Notes: generated by a model not told the origin, from the letters alone. Counted from the stretch's first letter, positions 43,150-52,908 are shown. The stretch is 64,000 bases of DNA from Woeseiaceae bacterium (GCA_021773035.1 JAJFKU010000073.1:1-64000), one strand, 5' to 3'. Numbers and translations: made by a program.

Positions 43150-43725
43150 ATGAATCGAGTACGTACATGGCTTGGCAGTCTCCTGTTCGTCGCTTCGCTT
43201 ACGATGGCCAACGCCTTTGCGCAGGGTCATCCAGACCCCGAACTGCGCGAGGTATTGCGCGCAGCCGCCAGCGATACTGCGAGCTTCACTGATCGTTTCG
43301 AGGCAGAGGTATGGCTGACCGACATGTCGCGCCGCCTCGAACGCCAGGTCAAAGACCCGAAGGAAAGAATCCGCATACTCAAACTGGTGCATCTGGAAGC
43401 GGCACGCGCGGAGTTGCCGCCCGAACTCATCCTCGCCGTTATCGAGACCGAGAGTAATTTCGACCCCTACGCAATCTCGGTGGCCGGCGCCATCGGCATC
43501 ATGCAGATCATGCCCTTCTGGCTGGACGAGATCGGACGGCCGGACGACAACCTGCTGCACGTCGATACCAATCTGCGCTACGGCTGCACGATCCTGAGAT
43601 TCTATCTCGACAAGGAAAATGGCGACCTGCGGCGCGCCCTGGGCCGATACAACGGCAGCCTCGGGCGGCGCAAGTACCCGAACAAGGTCATCGATAAACT
43701 CAGCAGGAAGTGGTTTCAGGCCTAG
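43150..43725 (+). CDS. SLT-type lytic transglycosylase
   Basis: The 191-residue product has a signal peptide (WLGSLLFVASLTMANAFA) and an SLT domain. The catalytic Glu is in 'LILAVIETESNFDPYAIS', followed by 'GAIGIMQIMPFWLDEIGR' and 'NLRYGCTILRFYLDKENGDL' and 'ALGRYNGS', all typical of family 1 lytic transglycosylases. It cleaves peptidoglycan to 1,6-anhydro products in the periplasm. It lies 37 bases after proS, which could make it part of that transcription unit, and is convergent with the DUF4398 gene with three bases between. Confidence 0.93.
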   Translation: MNRVRTWLGSLLFVASLTMANAFAQGHPDPELREVLRAAASDTASFTDRFEAEVWLTDMSRRLERQVKDPKERIRILKLVHLEAARAELPPELILAVIETESNFDPYAISVAGAIGIMQIMPFWLDEIGRPDDNLLHVDTNLRYGCTILRFYLDKENGDLRRALGRYNGSLGRRKYPNKVIDKLSRKWFQA

Positions 43726-43728
43726 CGT

Positions 43729-44052
43729 CTAATCGCGTTGCGACTCATTCATCTTTTCGGCGGCTTCAAGTGCGTCGAGCGCCTTCATTTTGGCCTGTCG
43801 GGCGTCGCGGCGAGCCTGATGATAGGCATGTTCGCCAAGACTCTGCTCCGCGCTGGCAAGATAGTCTTCGGCAGCCCGCAGGTGCAGGCCCGCAAGGTCC
43901 GCCGCGCCGGCTTTTCGAGCGACAGCTATCGCCTGCCGGGCATCGCTCATCTCCTGCACCGGGGGCGCCGTCTCACAGGCCGCCAGGCAAAATAAGGCCG
44001 CCAGCAGGCAGGCCCGCAGGGAAAGCGTCAGTTGAGGTAAAACATGCTGCAT
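43729..44052 (-). CDS. DUF4398 family lipoprotein
   Basis: The roughly 107-residue product has a lipoprotein signal ending in 'CLAACETAPP' (lipobox LAAC). The mature part is helical, with 'MSDARQAIAVARKAGAADLA', 'GLHLRAAEDYLASAEQSLGE' and 'YHQARRDARQAKMKALDALE', the DUF4398 pattern found in periplasmic or outer-membrane lipoproteins beside OmpA-like genes. There is no OmpA partner here. The listed ORF begins at a GTG two codons earlier. Confidence 0.85.
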   Translation of the reverse strand: MQHVLPQLTLSLRACLLAALFCLAACETAPPVQEMSDARQAIAVARKAGAADLAGLHLRAAEDYLASAEQSLGEHAYHQARRDARQAKMKALDALEAAEKMNESQRD

Positions 44053-44206
44053 AGCCACGACTTTATTATTCTATTTTATGCGCCGAATTCAAAGCCAAGC
44101 TACCAACAGGCGCCGCTTCGCGTCAAGCACAATCGTCGCCGCTGACGCCGCCAGCCGGTCCTGCTAGAGTGCGCTCTGCCACAATCTGAAGACGAGCGAG
44201 GAATCC

Positions 44207-44566
44207 ATGGCTTTGACGATCTATCACAACCCACGCTGCTCCAAGTCCCGAAAAACGCTGGAGTTATTGGACGAAGCCGACGCGGCACATACCGTCGTCC
44301 TGTATCAGGACGATACCCCGGATGCCGCACGACTGCTGCAAATCGCGAAAATGCTCGGTATACCGCTGGCGGACCTGCTGCGCCGGGGTGAGAGCGTTTT
44401 CAAAGAGGCCGGCGACCTGCCGGATCTGGACGATGACGATGCCCTCGCTCACTGGATAGCCGCAAACCCCATCACACTCGAGCGCCCGATTGTGGTCGAT
44501 GACGCAAGCGGCAAAGCCATCATCGGCCGGCCGCCCGAGAATGTGCTGACGCTGCTGTCGCAATGA
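44207..44566 (+). CDS. arsC: ArsC-family arsenate reductase (glutaredoxin type)
   Basis: The 119-residue product has a thioredoxin-like ArsC fold with 'YHNPRCSKSRKTLELLDEAD', where the single catalytic Cys lies at residue 12, and 'PITLERPIVVDDASGKAIIG' with the conserved Arg before Pro and the 'GRPPENV' end. Enzymes of this type reduce arsenate with glutathione and glutaredoxin; related YffB/Spx-like proteins have other roles. No arsR or arsB is nearby, so resistance is uncertain. It overlaps wrbA by four bases. Confidence 0.88.
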   Translation: MALTIYHNPRCSKSRKTLELLDEADAAHTVVLYQDDTPDAARLLQIAKMLGIPLADLLRRGESVFKEAGDLPDLDDDDALAHWIAANPITLERPIVVDDASGKAIIGRPPENVLTLLSQ

Positions 44567-45156
44567 ACGAAGTTCTGGTCCTCTACTACTCGCGCTACGG
44601 CGCCACCGAATCGCTGGCGCGTGAAGTTTGCAACGGTATTGATTCAGTCGCGGGTATGTCGTCACGACTGCGCACCGTACCGCCGGTGTCCGCCGTGTCG
44701 GAAGCCAGCGAAGACTCGATCCCCGCCGCGGGTCCACCGTACGTCAGCGACAAGGACCTCGCCGAATGCTGTGGCATGGTTATGGGCAGCCCAACGCGCT
44801 TTGGTAACATGGCGGCACCGCTCAAGTATTTTCTCGACACAACCGGTAGCGACTGGATGAAGGGCACGTTGATCGGCAAGCCGGCCGGCGTATTCACATC
44901 CACATCGACCGCGCATGGCGGTAACGAATCAACTCTGCTGACGATGGCCATACCCTTGCTGCACCACGGTATGTTGTATGTCGGCCTGCCGTTTTCGGAA
45001 GAGGAGTTGACGTCGACGACGGGAGGCGGTTCGCCCTACGGCGCCAGCCACGTCACATGGGGTCGGAAAACAGATGCCTTGAGCAGCGACGAAAAAAAAC
45101 TGGGACTTGCTTTAGGCCGGCGTGTCGCCGAAATCGCCGCGAAACTGAACGGTTAA
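44563..45156 (+). CDS. wrbA: NAD(P)H:quinone oxidoreductase, WrbA type
   Basis: The 197-residue product is a flavodoxin-fold WrbA protein. 'VLVLYYSRYGATESLAREVC' binds FMN phosphate, 'GSPTRFGNMAAPLKYFLDTT' and 'TSTSTAHGGNESTLLTMAIP' complete the FMN site, and 'SPYGASHVTWGR' is the conserved end. It reduces quinones by two electrons, preventing radical formation. It is translationally coupled to arsC (ATGA overlap) and shares its final four bases (TTAA) with the convergent hda gene. Confidence 0.93.
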   Translation: MNEVLVLYYSRYGATESLAREVCNGIDSVAGMSSRLRTVPPVSAVSEASEDSIPAAGPPYVSDKDLAECCGMVMGSPTRFGNMAAPLKYFLDTTGSDWMKGTLIGKPAGVFTSTSTAHGGNESTLLTMAIPLLHHGMLYVGLPFSEEELTSTTGGGSPYGASHVTWGRKTDALSSDEKKLGLALGRRVAEIAAKLNG

Positions 45157-45842
45157 CCGCCGTTGTCCCCAACCACGCTGCGCACAAACGGTATCGTCAG
45201 ACGGCGCTTCGCGCGCAGCGCCTCTTTATCCAGTTTGTCGAGTAGATCGTAGAGGCTCGCCATGTCCCGACGACTGTGTTTCAGAAGATAGCGAGCCGTA
45301 TCGTCCGGCAACTCCAGTCCACGATGGCCCGATCGAAGCTGCAGGGCCTCGACACGCTCAGCCTCGTTTAAAGCATGCACCTGAAACACCGGCAATTTCC
45401 TGAGGCGGCTGCCGAGGTCCGGAAGCATGATCGAACTCTCGCGCGGCGGCGCAGCCGCTGAAACGACCAGCTGTCCACCTGCGTCAATAATCTGATTGCA
45501 AAGTCCGAACAGCGCGGCTTCCCAGGCTGAGTCGCCCAGCGCGACATTGACGTCGTCCAGGCAGACGACCTCCCTGCTCGACAGACCTTCGAGCAACTGC
45601 GGACCCGCTGCAGCGAACATCGACAACGGCAGATACGCTGATCGATCGCCTGCGGCGTCACAGACTGCTTGCAGCAAGTGTGTCTTACCGGTGGCTGGCG
45701 GGCCCCACAACCAGCAGCCGTAACCGTCATTGCCGTCGGCGATCCCGGACAAGGTCGATACCAGGGTTTCGTTGCCGCGCTCGAGAAAACTGGCGAATAC
45801 GGCGTGGTCCGCCAGCTGTAACGGCAGCGCCAGCTGACTCAT
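45153..45842 (-). CDS. hda: DnaA regulatory inactivator Hda
   Basis: The 229-residue product is Hda, an AAA+ protein related to the DnaA ATPase domain. The N-terminal 'QLALPL' fits the QL(S/D)LP(L) sliding-clamp binding motif, and 'LWGPPATGKTHLLQAVCDAA' is Walker A near residue 46. 'EVVCLDDVNVALGDSAWEAA' is Walker B. With the clamp it stimulates ATP hydrolysis by DnaA and limits re-initiation. The order hda-perM here is usual for gammaproteobacteria. Confidence 0.93.
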   Translation of the reverse strand: MSQLALPLQLADHAVFASFLERGNETLVSTLSGIADGNDGYGCWLWGPPATGKTHLLQAVCDAAGDRSAYLPLSMFAAAGPQLLEGLSSREVVCLDDVNVALGDSAWEAALFGLCNQIIDAGGQLVVSAAAPPRESSIMLPDLGSRLRKLPVFQVHALNEAERVEALQLRSGHRGLELPDDTARYLLKHSRRDMASLYDLLDKLDKEALRAKRRLTIPFVRSVVGDNGG

Positions 45843-46909
45843 TCAGATTCCTGGTCCACGATGATCTCCAGCTCCGGATGCTCTTTGAGGTAACGGAAAT
45901 AGGCGAAGCGGATCAGCACGGACAAAACGGCGGCCACCGGCAACGCCAGCAGAATGCCAAAGAATCCAAACAGCTGGCCGCCTGCAGCAACTGCGAAAAT
46001 CACAATGACCGGGTGCAAGCCAATACGATCACCGACCAGTTTCGGGGTCAGAAACGATCCTTCGATAAGCTGCGCAATCGTGAATGTGGCGACCACGCCG
46101 ACCAGATGCCAAAGCGGGTTCGGTTCCAGGGCAACGGTCAGGCCCGCGAGCCCGATGCCAAAGACGAACCCCAGATAAGGTACGAAACTGACCAGGCCGG
46201 CTACCACACCGATCGCGATCGCAAACTCAAGGCCAACGATACTCAGACCCAGCGAATAGATAACGGCCAGGGCAAGCATGACCAGTAGCTGGCCGCGCAG
46301 GAACGCGCTTAAAACCTCATCCGTTTCCCGCGCCAGTCCGAAAATAGTGCTTCGCTGGCTCTCGGGTACCAGGGCTCCGAGGTGAGCAACGAACGAATCC
46401 CAGTCCCTCAGCATGTAGAACGTCAGAATAGGAATCAGGAAGAAACTCAGTACCGCCGCAACGAGCACGCCCCCCGACTTGCCAACACCCAGCAGTATCT
46501 TGCCGCTCCAGCTACCCACCATATCGCTGTAACGCGCCAGGAATGCACCAAGACCAACGTCGTCGCCCGGCTCAATATTCATCCAGCCAAGCAGACCCGG
46601 CAGCCAAACCTGCTCGATCTGCCGCGCGATATCCGGCAGCGCCAGAAACAGGGCGCCTACCTGCTTTTTGATTAGCGGGCCCATTAACAAAATGAGCAGC
46701 GCCAACAGCAAAAATGTCGTCAGGAAAACGACCACAACCGCCAGCGTTCGCGGCAGCTTGAGTTTTTGCAGCCGGTCCGCGAACGGGTCTCCGAGATAGG
46801 CGAGCAAGCCCGCCGCGACGAACGGCGTCAGGACCGGTGCAAGCAGGTAGAGCAAACCACCCGTAAGCGCTATCGCAATTAGCCAGTTGAGACGAATTCC
46901 AGCCTGCAT
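45839..46909 (-). CDS. AI-2E family transporter (PerM-like)
   Basis: The 356-residue product has about eight membrane helices, two clusters around a soluble loop (about 85-140). 'GLVSFVPYLGFVFGIGLAGL' is the typical segment near residue 250, and 'FLTPKLVGDRIGLHPVIVIF' the conserved C-terminal motif. Members export small molecules; the E. coli relative PerM is of unknown function and TqsA exports AI-2. It overlaps hda by four bases and follows the CDP-alcohol phosphatidyltransferase gene. Confidence 0.9.
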   Translation of the reverse strand: MQAGIRLNWLIAIALTGGLLYLLAPVLTPFVAAGLLAYLGDPFADRLQKLKLPRTLAVVVVFLTTFLLLALLILLMGPLIKKQVGALFLALPDIARQIEQVWLPGLLGWMNIEPGDDVGLGAFLARYSDMVGSWSGKILLGVGKSGGVLVAAVLSFFLIPILTFYMLRDWDSFVAHLGALVPESQRSTIFGLARETDEVLSAFLRGQLLVMLALAVIYSLGLSIVGLEFAIAIGVVAGLVSFVPYLGFVFGIGLAGLTVALEPNPLWHLVGVVATFTIAQLIEGSFLTPKLVGDRIGLHPVIVIFAVAAGGQLFGFFGILLALPVAAVLSVLIRFAYFRYLKEHPELEIIVDQESE

Positions 46910-46913
46910 AAAC

Positions 46914-47459
46914 CTACTCCTCGCTGCGCGCCCGTCGGGACCACGACCAGACGTAATCGACGCCGCTGATTACAACCGTGACAAGAATCGCCGCACCCAG
47001 CACAGTAATCGATATCTGATCCGGCCAGTCAAAGCCGGCACGGCTAAGAACAAACATCAGAAACAACAACTGCAGTGCCGTATTCAGTTTACTGATACGG
47101 GTCGGTTCACCCTGCACCGGTCGGACGAAAAAATTGTAAATGGTCGCACCGGCAACAATAACGACATCGCGTAATATGACAATCGCCGCAAGCCACAGCG
47201 GTATGTGCTGCGTATACGCGAGGGTGATAAAGGTTCCGGCGACGAGGAGCTTGTCGGCGATGGGGTCCAGCAAGGCGCCCAGACGCGTATGCCAGTTGAA
47301 TCGCTTGGCGAGATAACCGTCGACGCCATCCGAAAAACCGGCCAACCAGAACAAGGCCAGTGCCCAGCCGAAGCTCCCGTTCAGGATAAGGATCAGGATG
47401 GGTGCCACAAGCGCTATGCGCAGCAGCGATATCGCGTTGGGCAGCCAGCTAAAAGTCAT
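46914..47459 (-). CDS. CDP-alcohol phosphatidyltransferase (PgsA-like)
   Basis: The 181-residue product carries the CDP-alcohol phosphotransferase motif 'SDGVDGYLAKRFNWHTRLGA' and then 'LLDPIADKL', giving D-G-x-D-G-x-x-A-x(8)-G-x3-D-x3-D, the metal site. Five to six helices are expected. The family makes phosphatidylglycerol phosphate, cardiolipin or phosphatidylcholine; the neighbourhood with DUF2066 and hda is where a second PgsA-like enzyme is often found. Residues before MTFSWLPN in the listed ORF are from the overlapping DUF2066 gene. It overlaps that gene's end by 11 bases. Confidence 0.88.
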   Translation of the reverse strand: MTFSWLPNAISLLRIALVAPILILILNGSFGWALALFWLAGFSDGVDGYLAKRFNWHTRLGALLDPIADKLLVAGTFITLAYTQHIPLWLAAIVILRDVVIVAGATIYNFFVRPVQGEPTRISKLNTALQLLFLMFVLSRAGFDWPDQISITVLGAAILVTVVISGVDYVWSWSRRARSEE

Positions 47460-48558
47460 TCGAGGAACTATAGAAGAATTCCAGCGTGAGGGGCGCTTCC
47501 GGATCACGCAATCCGCCATCCCCCTGCTGTTCGAGCAGACCGGAAAAACGCAGTGCCCGCCGCAGGCGTTCCGGCCCACCGCGCACCTCAATCTCATAAC
47601 TGACGCTGTCGCCGACAACCGCGACAATTCGGGAATCTTCAATAAGGCTCACAGCGGACAACAACTCCTGAACCGAGCCGTAGTCATCGACGGTTTCAAC
47701 ACCCGACAGGTTTAGCGCAACCACCTCCAGTGGCGAATTACCACCAACGGCGAACTCCGCAGCAAGCATATCCGCAATCTGACCGACGACGGCTTCCGGC
47801 GGTCCGCTCCAGGTCCGATTCTCGCTACCAAAAACATAGGTCCAGCGGTTGCGCTGGCCCGATGCAGGCCGAACGCGCCCAATCAGAACCGAATTCGTCT
47901 CGTAGCGCCGCGACGCATCGACGATACGTTCATCGAAACCGCCCCAGATATCGCTGAACGTCACGCTTTGCAGATCGGTCGTATCCAGCAGCGGGAAGGC
48001 CAGCGGCAGACCGCGCTTTTGCGCAATTTCGAGAACTCTCTCGCGCAACAGGCGATTGCGATCGATGGACCGGCCCTGCTGCTGCGTCCGCCCGGGATCA
48101 TCGGCAGCAATAATCTCGCGTTCGCCCTGCCCCCAATCGACCGCAAGCCAGACCAGCGTCAACGGTCGCTCCCGGCCCCAGACCGTTTGCCCGCCATTGC
48201 GCAGAATGCGCTCGATCGCCTCGCCATCGAACGAGACCCATAAGCTGCTGTCGGTCCCGGGTCTGAACTGACTAACATAGGCGGACGGCACCGGGAACAA
48301 CTCGTCGATTGCCGCTGGGTTAGCGCTGAGCTGCGATCCCGATACGCGCCCAAGTACCTCCATAAGCGCCAGCTTGTAAGCATCGTCCCGTGGGTTATCG
48401 GCGGTTTCATCCAGCGGCACTTCCGCCGTATAAAGGGTCGGCACATCGACCGCCTGGGCCGGCACCACGGCCACGACCAGGAAAAACAGCATTGCTGCCG
48501 CACAGATGAGAGAATGCCAAGCGCGTTCAGCGCTGTGGATTGTTCGAGTTTTTAACAA
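47449..48558 (-). CDS. DUF2066 domain periplasmic protein
   Basis: The 369-residue product has a signal peptide ([20 protein letters not shown], cleavage before VDVP). The mature start '[20 protein letters not shown]' with '[12 protein letters not shown]' is the DUF2066 signature. The middle '[20 protein letters not shown]' and the end '...[12 protein letters not shown]' complete the domain. Function is unknown; it is nearly always encoded beside purM/purN and hda in gammaproteobacteria. It is divergent from purM by 64 bases. Confidence 0.9.
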   Translation of the reverse strand: MLKTRTIHSAERAWHSLICAAAMLFFLVVAVVPAQAVDVPTLYTAEVPLDETADNPRDDAYKLALMEVLGRVSGSQLSANPAAIDELFPVPSAYVSQFRPGTDSSLWVSFDGEAIERILRNGGQTVWGRERPLTLVWLAVDWGQGEREIIAADDPGRTQQQGRSIDRNRLLRERVLEIAQKRGLPLAFPLLDTTDLQSVTFSDIWGGFDERIVDASRRYETNSVLIGRVRPASGQRNRWTYVFGSENRTWSGPPEAVVGQIADMLAAEFAVGGNSPLEVVALNLSGVETVDDYGSVQELLSAVSLIEDSRIVAVVGDSVSYEIEVRGGPERLRRALRFSGLLEQQGDGGLRDPEAPLTLEFFYSSSNDF

Positions 48559-48587
48559 GGGTGGTTTCCCCGTCGGTCGCCAAGCAC

Positions 48588-48593
48588 TATTAT
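48588..48593 (+). promoter_or_regulatory. possible -10 element of the purMN promoter
   Basis: TATTAT at 48588-48593 lies about 30 bases before the PurM ATG, with a weak TTTCCC 17 bases upstream as -35. No PurR-type palindrome (ACGCAAACGTTTGCGT) was seen, so purine control by PurR is not supported here. Confidence 0.35.
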
Positions 48594-48622
48594 ATCGCTC
48601 TCACAGAGTATGCCACTCCCTA

Positions 48623-49654
48623 ATGACCAATAAACCTCTAACCTATAAAGACGCCGGCGTTGACATTGATGCCGGTAACGAGTTCGTCGAGCGCATCAAA
48701 CCGCTGGTAAAACGCACGCAGCGCCCTGAAGTGCTGGCCGGGCTGGGCGGCTTTGGCGGCATGTTTGCGCTGCCACCGGACCGTTACCGCGAACCCGTGC
48801 TGGTTTCCGGCACAGACGGTGTCGGCACCAAGCTCAAGCTCGCGCAGCAACTGCAGCGACACGACAGCATCGGCATCGATCTCGTCGCGATGTGCGTTAA
48901 CGACGTACTGGTACAGGGCGCGGAGCCATTGTTTTTCCTCGACTATTTCGCCTGCGGGAAACTCGATACTGCGGTCGCAACGGCCGTCATCGCAGGCATC
49001 GCAGAAGGCTGCCAGCAGGCAGGAGCCGCATTGATCGGCGGAGAGACCGCGGAAATGCCCGACATGTATTCGGACGGTGACTACGATCTGGCCGGCTTTA
49101 CCGTGGGCGCCGTAGAGCGCGCGAATCTCATCGACGGCAGTCGCATCACGGCCGGTGACGCGATCATCGGCATCGCGTCCAGCGGTCCTCATTCGAACGG
49201 CTATTCGCTGATCCGCAAGGTACTGGCGCTGGCGCCGGACGCCGATATCGACGGCAGGCCCGCGAGCGAGCGCCTGCTCGAACCGACGCGCATCTATGTC
49301 AAACCCGTGCTCGCGTTACAGCAGGCGATCGACGTGAAAGGACTCGCACATATTACCGGCGGCGGCATAACGGAGAATATTCCGCGGATCCTGCAAACCG
49401 CGCTGGATGCGGAAATCGATACCGGCAGCTGGGAACCCGGACCGGTCTTCGACTGGCTGGCGGCTACCGGCAATATCGAGACTGCCGAAATGCGCCGCAC
49501 CTTCAACTGCGGTGTCGGTATGGTTGTGGTTGCCGACTCAAAGCAGGCAGATGAGACCATTCGAATTCTCGACGAACACGGCGAGACCGCCTGGCGGATC
49601 GGTACCATTGTCGAGGGAAGTCCCGATTCTGCGCGAGCTGTGCAATACGTCTGA
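48623..49654 (+). CDS. purM: phosphoribosylformylglycinamidine cyclo-ligase PurM
   Basis: The 343-residue product is AIR synthase, which uses ATP to close the imidazole ring in purine synthesis. '[20 protein letters not shown]' is the usual N-terminus, '[17 protein letters not shown]' near residue 57 the ATP-binding loop, and '[20 protein letters not shown]' near 140 the signature. '[15 protein letters not shown]' is in the C-terminal half. The start at 48623 follows the Met-Thr-Asn start usual for PurM. It overlaps purN by one base (TGATG). Confidence 0.97.
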   Translation: MTNKPLTYKDAGVDIDAGNEFVERIKPLVKRTQRPEVLAGLGGFGGMFALPPDRYREPVLVSGTDGVGTKLKLAQQLQRHDSIGIDLVAMCVNDVLVQGAEPLFFLDYFACGKLDTAVATAVIAGIAEGCQQAGAALIGGETAEMPDMYSDGDYDLAGFTVGAVERANLIDGSRITAGDAIIGIASSGPHSNGYSLIRKVLALAPDADIDGRPASERLLEPTRIYVKPVLALQQAIDVKGLAHITGGGITENIPRILQTALDAEIDTGSWEPGPVFDWLAATGNIETAEMRRTFNCGVGMVVVADSKQADETIRILDEHGETAWRIGTIVEGSPDSARAVQYV

Positions 49655-50304
49655 TGGGCAAGCCCTGTAAAACAGCGATCCTGATCTCCGGATCGGGCAC
49701 CAACCTGCAGGCTTTCATTGATGCCGTCGACAGCGGCGATCTCGATCTCGAACTGTGCGCCGTATTCAGCAACAATCCGGACGCCTTCGGCCTGGAACGA
49801 GCCGAAAAAGCCGGTATTGCGACAGCCTGTATCCAGCACGCAGATTACCCGGACCGGGAGTCCTTCGACCAGGCTGTCATTGCGGAGCTGGATCGCTTCG
49901 AACCCGACCTTCTCGTGCTGGCCGGGTTCATGCGCATCCTGAGCCCTCGCTTCGTCACCCACTACGCCGGCAGAATTCTTAACATTCACCCGGCACTGCT
50001 ACCCCTCTACCCCGGACTCAACACCCATCAGCGCGTGCTGGATGCGGGCGACGAATGGCACGGCAGCACCGTGCACTTCGTTACCGAGAAGCTGGACGCC
50101 GGGCCCTGTATTTTGCAGGGGCGGGTGGCTGTCCTGCCGGGAGAATCGGCGCAGGAACTCGAGAAACGCGTGCAGGCAGTAGAACATCGCATATACCCGC
50201 AGGCGGCGGGCTGGGTGGGTTCCGGCAAGGTGAAGTTCAGCAAGGGCGAATCGTGGATCGATGGCGCGAAGGCCGAAATGCCCAGGGTCGTAACATTTAA
50301 ATAA
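49654..50304 (+). CDS. purN: phosphoribosylglycinamide formyltransferase PurN
   Basis: The 216-residue product is GAR transformylase, which uses 10-formyl-THF. 'AILISGSGTNLQAFIDAVDS' is the N-terminal phosphate-binding loop. The catalytic triad is Asn in 'RILNIHPALLPLYPGLNTHQ', the His two residues later, and Asp in 'FVTEKLDAGPCILQGRVAVL'. Length and order after purM are typical. It converges on the hydrolase gene with one base between stops. Confidence 0.96.
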   Translation: MGKPCKTAILISGSGTNLQAFIDAVDSGDLDLELCAVFSNNPDAFGLERAEKAGIATACIQHADYPDRESFDQAVIAELDRFEPDLLVLAGFMRILSPRFVTHYAGRILNIHPALLPLYPGLNTHQRVLDAGDEWHGSTVHFVTEKLDAGPCILQGRVAVLPGESAQELEKRVQAVEHRIYPQAAGWVGSGKVKFSKGESWIDGAKAEMPRVVTFK

Positions 50305-50305
50305 A

Positions 50306-51106
50306 TCAATGCCTTGAGATGAACTTCTCGACTTCTTCTAATATGGGAAAGTCGCTTAAATCGTTATGTCCCGCACCGCGCACCTGGTAGAAGGCCTTTG
50401 GCTGCAGCGCTCGCTCGAATAATCGGCGGCCGTTTTCAATGCCGATGATCCGGTCCTCGTCTCCGTGCACAATCAGTAACGGCATGTCGATGCGGTCAAT
50501 GCGCTCGATGGAATCAAACGGGTCTAGCATCAACAGTCTCACCGGCAGGTAAGGGTAGTGAGCCTCTGCCACCCTCACCGCCGACGACATGGGCGCTTCG
50601 AGAACGAGTGCCCTCGCCGCATTCCGTGATGCGAGGGTGACAGCGACGCCAGTGCCGATCGATTCGCCATAGATGACGATATCGTCGGCACTCACACCAT
50701 CCGATTGCAGGTAGTCGTAGGCCAGCTGAGCGGCATCGTTAAAGGCCTCCTCAGACGGGCCGCCCTCGCTGCCGCCGTACCCGGGATACCCGAGCATGAA
50801 GACGCCGAAACCCGCGTTGGCATACTCGCGAAAACGATGGCGGCGATGAATAAGCGATCCCGCGTTGCCGTGAAAAAAGAGGATGGTCGACTGTCCGGGG
50901 TCCGCGTCGTCGTACCAGCTGTAGAGCCGCTTCCCCTGCCCTGTACGAAACTCGATCTCCTTAACCCGAGACAGTCCGATATCGCCCGGAACCACCCGGC
51001 TCGTCGTCGGCACGAACATCATCTCGCGCTGTTTGATAAAGACCACGAAAAGCAACAATCCGTAGACTGCGATAGCGTACAGAAGCGCCCGGCGCAGCAG
51101 CTGCAT
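50306..51106 (-). CDS. alpha/beta hydrolase (BEM46-like) with membrane anchor
   Basis: The 266-residue product has an N-terminal helix (RALLYAIAVYGLLLFVVFIK) and an alpha/beta hydrolase fold. 'TILFFHGNAGSLIHRRHRFR' is the oxyanion segment, 'DDIVIYGESIGTGVAVTLAS' the nucleophile elbow with Ser, 'PLLIVHGDEDRIIGIENGRR' has the acid, and 'VRGAGHNDLSD' the His. It resembles the BEM46/ABHD13 group; substrate unknown. It lies two bases after dcd in the same direction. Confidence 0.88.
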   Translation of the reverse strand: MQLLRRALLYAIAVYGLLLFVVFIKQREMMFVPTTSRVVPGDIGLSRVKEIEFRTGQGKRLYSWYDDADPGQSTILFFHGNAGSLIHRRHRFREYANAGFGVFMLGYPGYGGSEGGPSEEAFNDAAQLAYDYLQSDGVSADDIVIYGESIGTGVAVTLASRNAARALVLEAPMSSAVRVAEAHYPYLPVRLLMLDPFDSIERIDRIDMPLLIVHGDEDRIIGIENGRRLFERALQPKAFYQVRGAGHNDLSDFPILEEVEKFISRH

Positions 51107-51108
51107 GG

Positions 51109-51675
51109 CTAAGCTTTTGGCAAGGTAACGCCCGTCTGACCCTGATACTTGCCGCCGCGGTCGCGGTAAGACGTTTCGCAGGGCTCATCGGATTCAAGGA
51201 ACAGCATCTGTGCAACACCTTCGTTCGCATAGATCTTCGCGGGCAAAGTGGTTGTGTTCGAAAACTCCAGCGTTACATGACCTTCCCACTCGGGCTCCAG
51301 CGGCGTAACGTTCACGATAATGCCGCAGCGGGCGTAGGTCGACTTGCCGAGGCAGATTGTCAGCACCGTGCGTGGAATTCGAAAGTACTCGACGGTACGT
51401 GCCAGGGCGAAGGAGTTCGGCGGTATGACGCAAACATCGCTTCGCAGATCGACAAAACTGGTCTCGTCGAAGGCCTTGGGATCGACAACCGCCGAGTTGA
51501 TATTGGTGAAAATCTTGAACTCGTCCGAACAACGTACATCGTAGCCGTAACTCGAGGTTCCGTAGGAAACGATACGCCCACCGTCGTTTTCACGAACCTG
51601 GCCGGGTTCGAACGGCTCGATCATGCCCTGCTCGGCCGCCATGCGGCGAATCCAGCGATCCGACTTGATACTCAT
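51109..51675 (-). CDS. dcd: dCTP deaminase
   Basis: The 188-residue product is dCTP deaminase, which makes dUTP for dTMP synthesis. '[20 protein letters not shown]' is the usual start, '[20 protein letters not shown]' the nucleotide-binding segment, and '[20 protein letters not shown]' carries the catalytic Glu. The end '[10 protein letters not shown]' is typical. Length is as in E. coli (193). It overlaps the Mrp gene stop by four bases (ATGA) and is followed by the hydrolase gene; mrp-dcd is a common pair. Confidence 0.96.
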   Translation of the reverse strand: MSIKSDRWIRRMAAEQGMIEPFEPGQVRENDGGRIVSYGTSSYGYDVRCSDEFKIFTNINSAVVDPKAFDETSFVDLRSDVCVIPPNSFALARTVEYFRIPRTVLTICLGKSTYARCGIIVNVTPLEPEWEGHVTLEFSNTTTLPAKIYANEGVAQMLFLESDEPCETSYRDRGGKYQGQTGVTLPKA

Positions 51676-52763
51676 CCTGCGCCCTCAACGACGATATTGC
51701 CGAATTTCGAACTGTAGTCGCTGCGCTGCGCTGCCTGCGCGACCGCTATGTTGATCGCGGCCTGCCGATAGGCCCGGGCCGCCGCCGAATCGGGGTCCGC
51801 GACCACCGTTGGCACGCCGCTATCGCTATGCTCGCGGATGCAGGTCTGCAATGGCAGCTGTCCCAGCAGTGGAATATCGAAGTCGGCGACAATCCTGTCG
51901 GCACCGCCGGCGCCGAAAATGCTGTCCTCATGCCCGCAGGACGAGCATATATGCATGCTCATATTCTCAATGACGCCAAGAACCGGGATCGATACCTTAC
52001 GAAACATGGCCAGACCCTTACGCGCATCCAGGGTGGCGATATTTTGCGGCGTCGTCACGATGACCGCGCCGGACACCGGTACCTTCTGCGATAAGGTGAG
52101 CTGGATGTCTCCGGTTCCCGGCGGCATGTCGACGATCAGATAATCGAGATCCGACCAGCGGGTCTGGTGCATCAGCTGATTCAGTGCCGACGTCACCATC
52201 GGTCCCCGCCACACCATCGGCTGATCAGGGTCGACGAGAAAACCGATCGACATCACCTGCAGACCATGCCCGACCAGCGGCAACATGCTCTTGCCGTCTT
52301 CGCTGACCGGTTGTTCGCCGCTTATTCCGAGCATATGCGGCTGGCTGGGCCCATAGATATCCGCGTCCAGAACGCCGACAGCCGCACCTTCGGCCGCCAA
52401 AGCGAGCGCGATGTTGGCCGCAACGGTGGACTTACCGACGCCGCCCTTTCCCGACGCAATGGCGATGATGTTCTTGATGCCCGCAACGGGCTTGAGATTA
52501 CCCTGCACGGCATGCGACCTGATCTTCGTTGTTATCTCAATATCGACGGTCGCCGCAGCGCTATGAGCCAGCAATTCAGCACCGATCTGCGCGCGAAGCG
52601 CCTCGAGTCCGCTCGCAAACGGAATTGCGAGTTCGATTGATGCGTTGGCCCGGCCGTCGACAATTGCCGATTCCAGAACTCGACCAACCTTGTGCAAAGG
52701 CTGACCAATCGCCTCTAACTCAATGGAATTGAGGAACTTATTCACGTCCGTTTCTGTTGACAC
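51672..52763 (-). CDS. Mrp/ApbC Fe-S cluster carrier ATPase
   Basis: The 363-residue product has an N-terminal MIP18-like domain (1-90) and a P-loop NTPase. The deviant Walker A is '[20 protein letters not shown]' near residue 115, and the cluster-binding motif is C-S-S-C in '[14 protein letters not shown]'. It dimerises to carry a 4Fe-4S cluster to apo-proteins. The start is set at the GTG 52763 ([12 protein letters not shown]); the listed ORF runs 25 codons further in sequence that does not look like protein. It is followed by dcd. Confidence 0.94.
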   Translation of the reverse strand: MSTETDVNKFLNSIELEAIGQPLHKVGRVLESAIVDGRANASIELAIPFASGLEALRAQIGAELLAHSAAATVDIEITTKIRSHAVQGNLKPVAGIKNIIAIASGKGGVGKSTVAANIALALAAEGAAVGVLDADIYGPSQPHMLGISGEQPVSEDGKSMLPLVGHGLQVMSIGFLVDPDQPMVWRGPMVTSALNQLMHQTRWSDLDYLIVDMPPGTGDIQLTLSQKVPVSGAVIVTTPQNIATLDARKGLAMFRKVSIPVLGVIENMSMHICSSCGHEDSIFGAGGADRIVADFDIPLLGQLPLQTCIREHSDSGVPTVVADPDSAAARAYRQAAINIAVAQAAQRSDYSSKFGNIVVEGAG

Positions 52764-52899
52764 CGTCACACTTCGCTGGCTGGCATTAGGTAAAATTCGC
52801 GTACGAATGACTGGCTTGCTGGAAATTCGCAAGCACATTGTAACGGAGCCGGCTGGCCGCCGAAAGCCAGTATTGGCGGGCGATGTGCGGGGTCCGATG

Positions 52900-52908
52900 T
52901 GGCATAAT
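52900..52908 (+). promoter_or_regulatory. possible extended -10 of the HEAT-kinase operon
   Basis: TGGCATAAT at 52900-52908 fits an extended -10 (TGn then CATAAT) without a good -35 at the right distance. A very similar TGGCATAAT lies before metG. It would give a leader of about 120 bases to the GTG at 53034, which contains GC-rich inverted repeats that may form structure. Confidence 0.35.
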
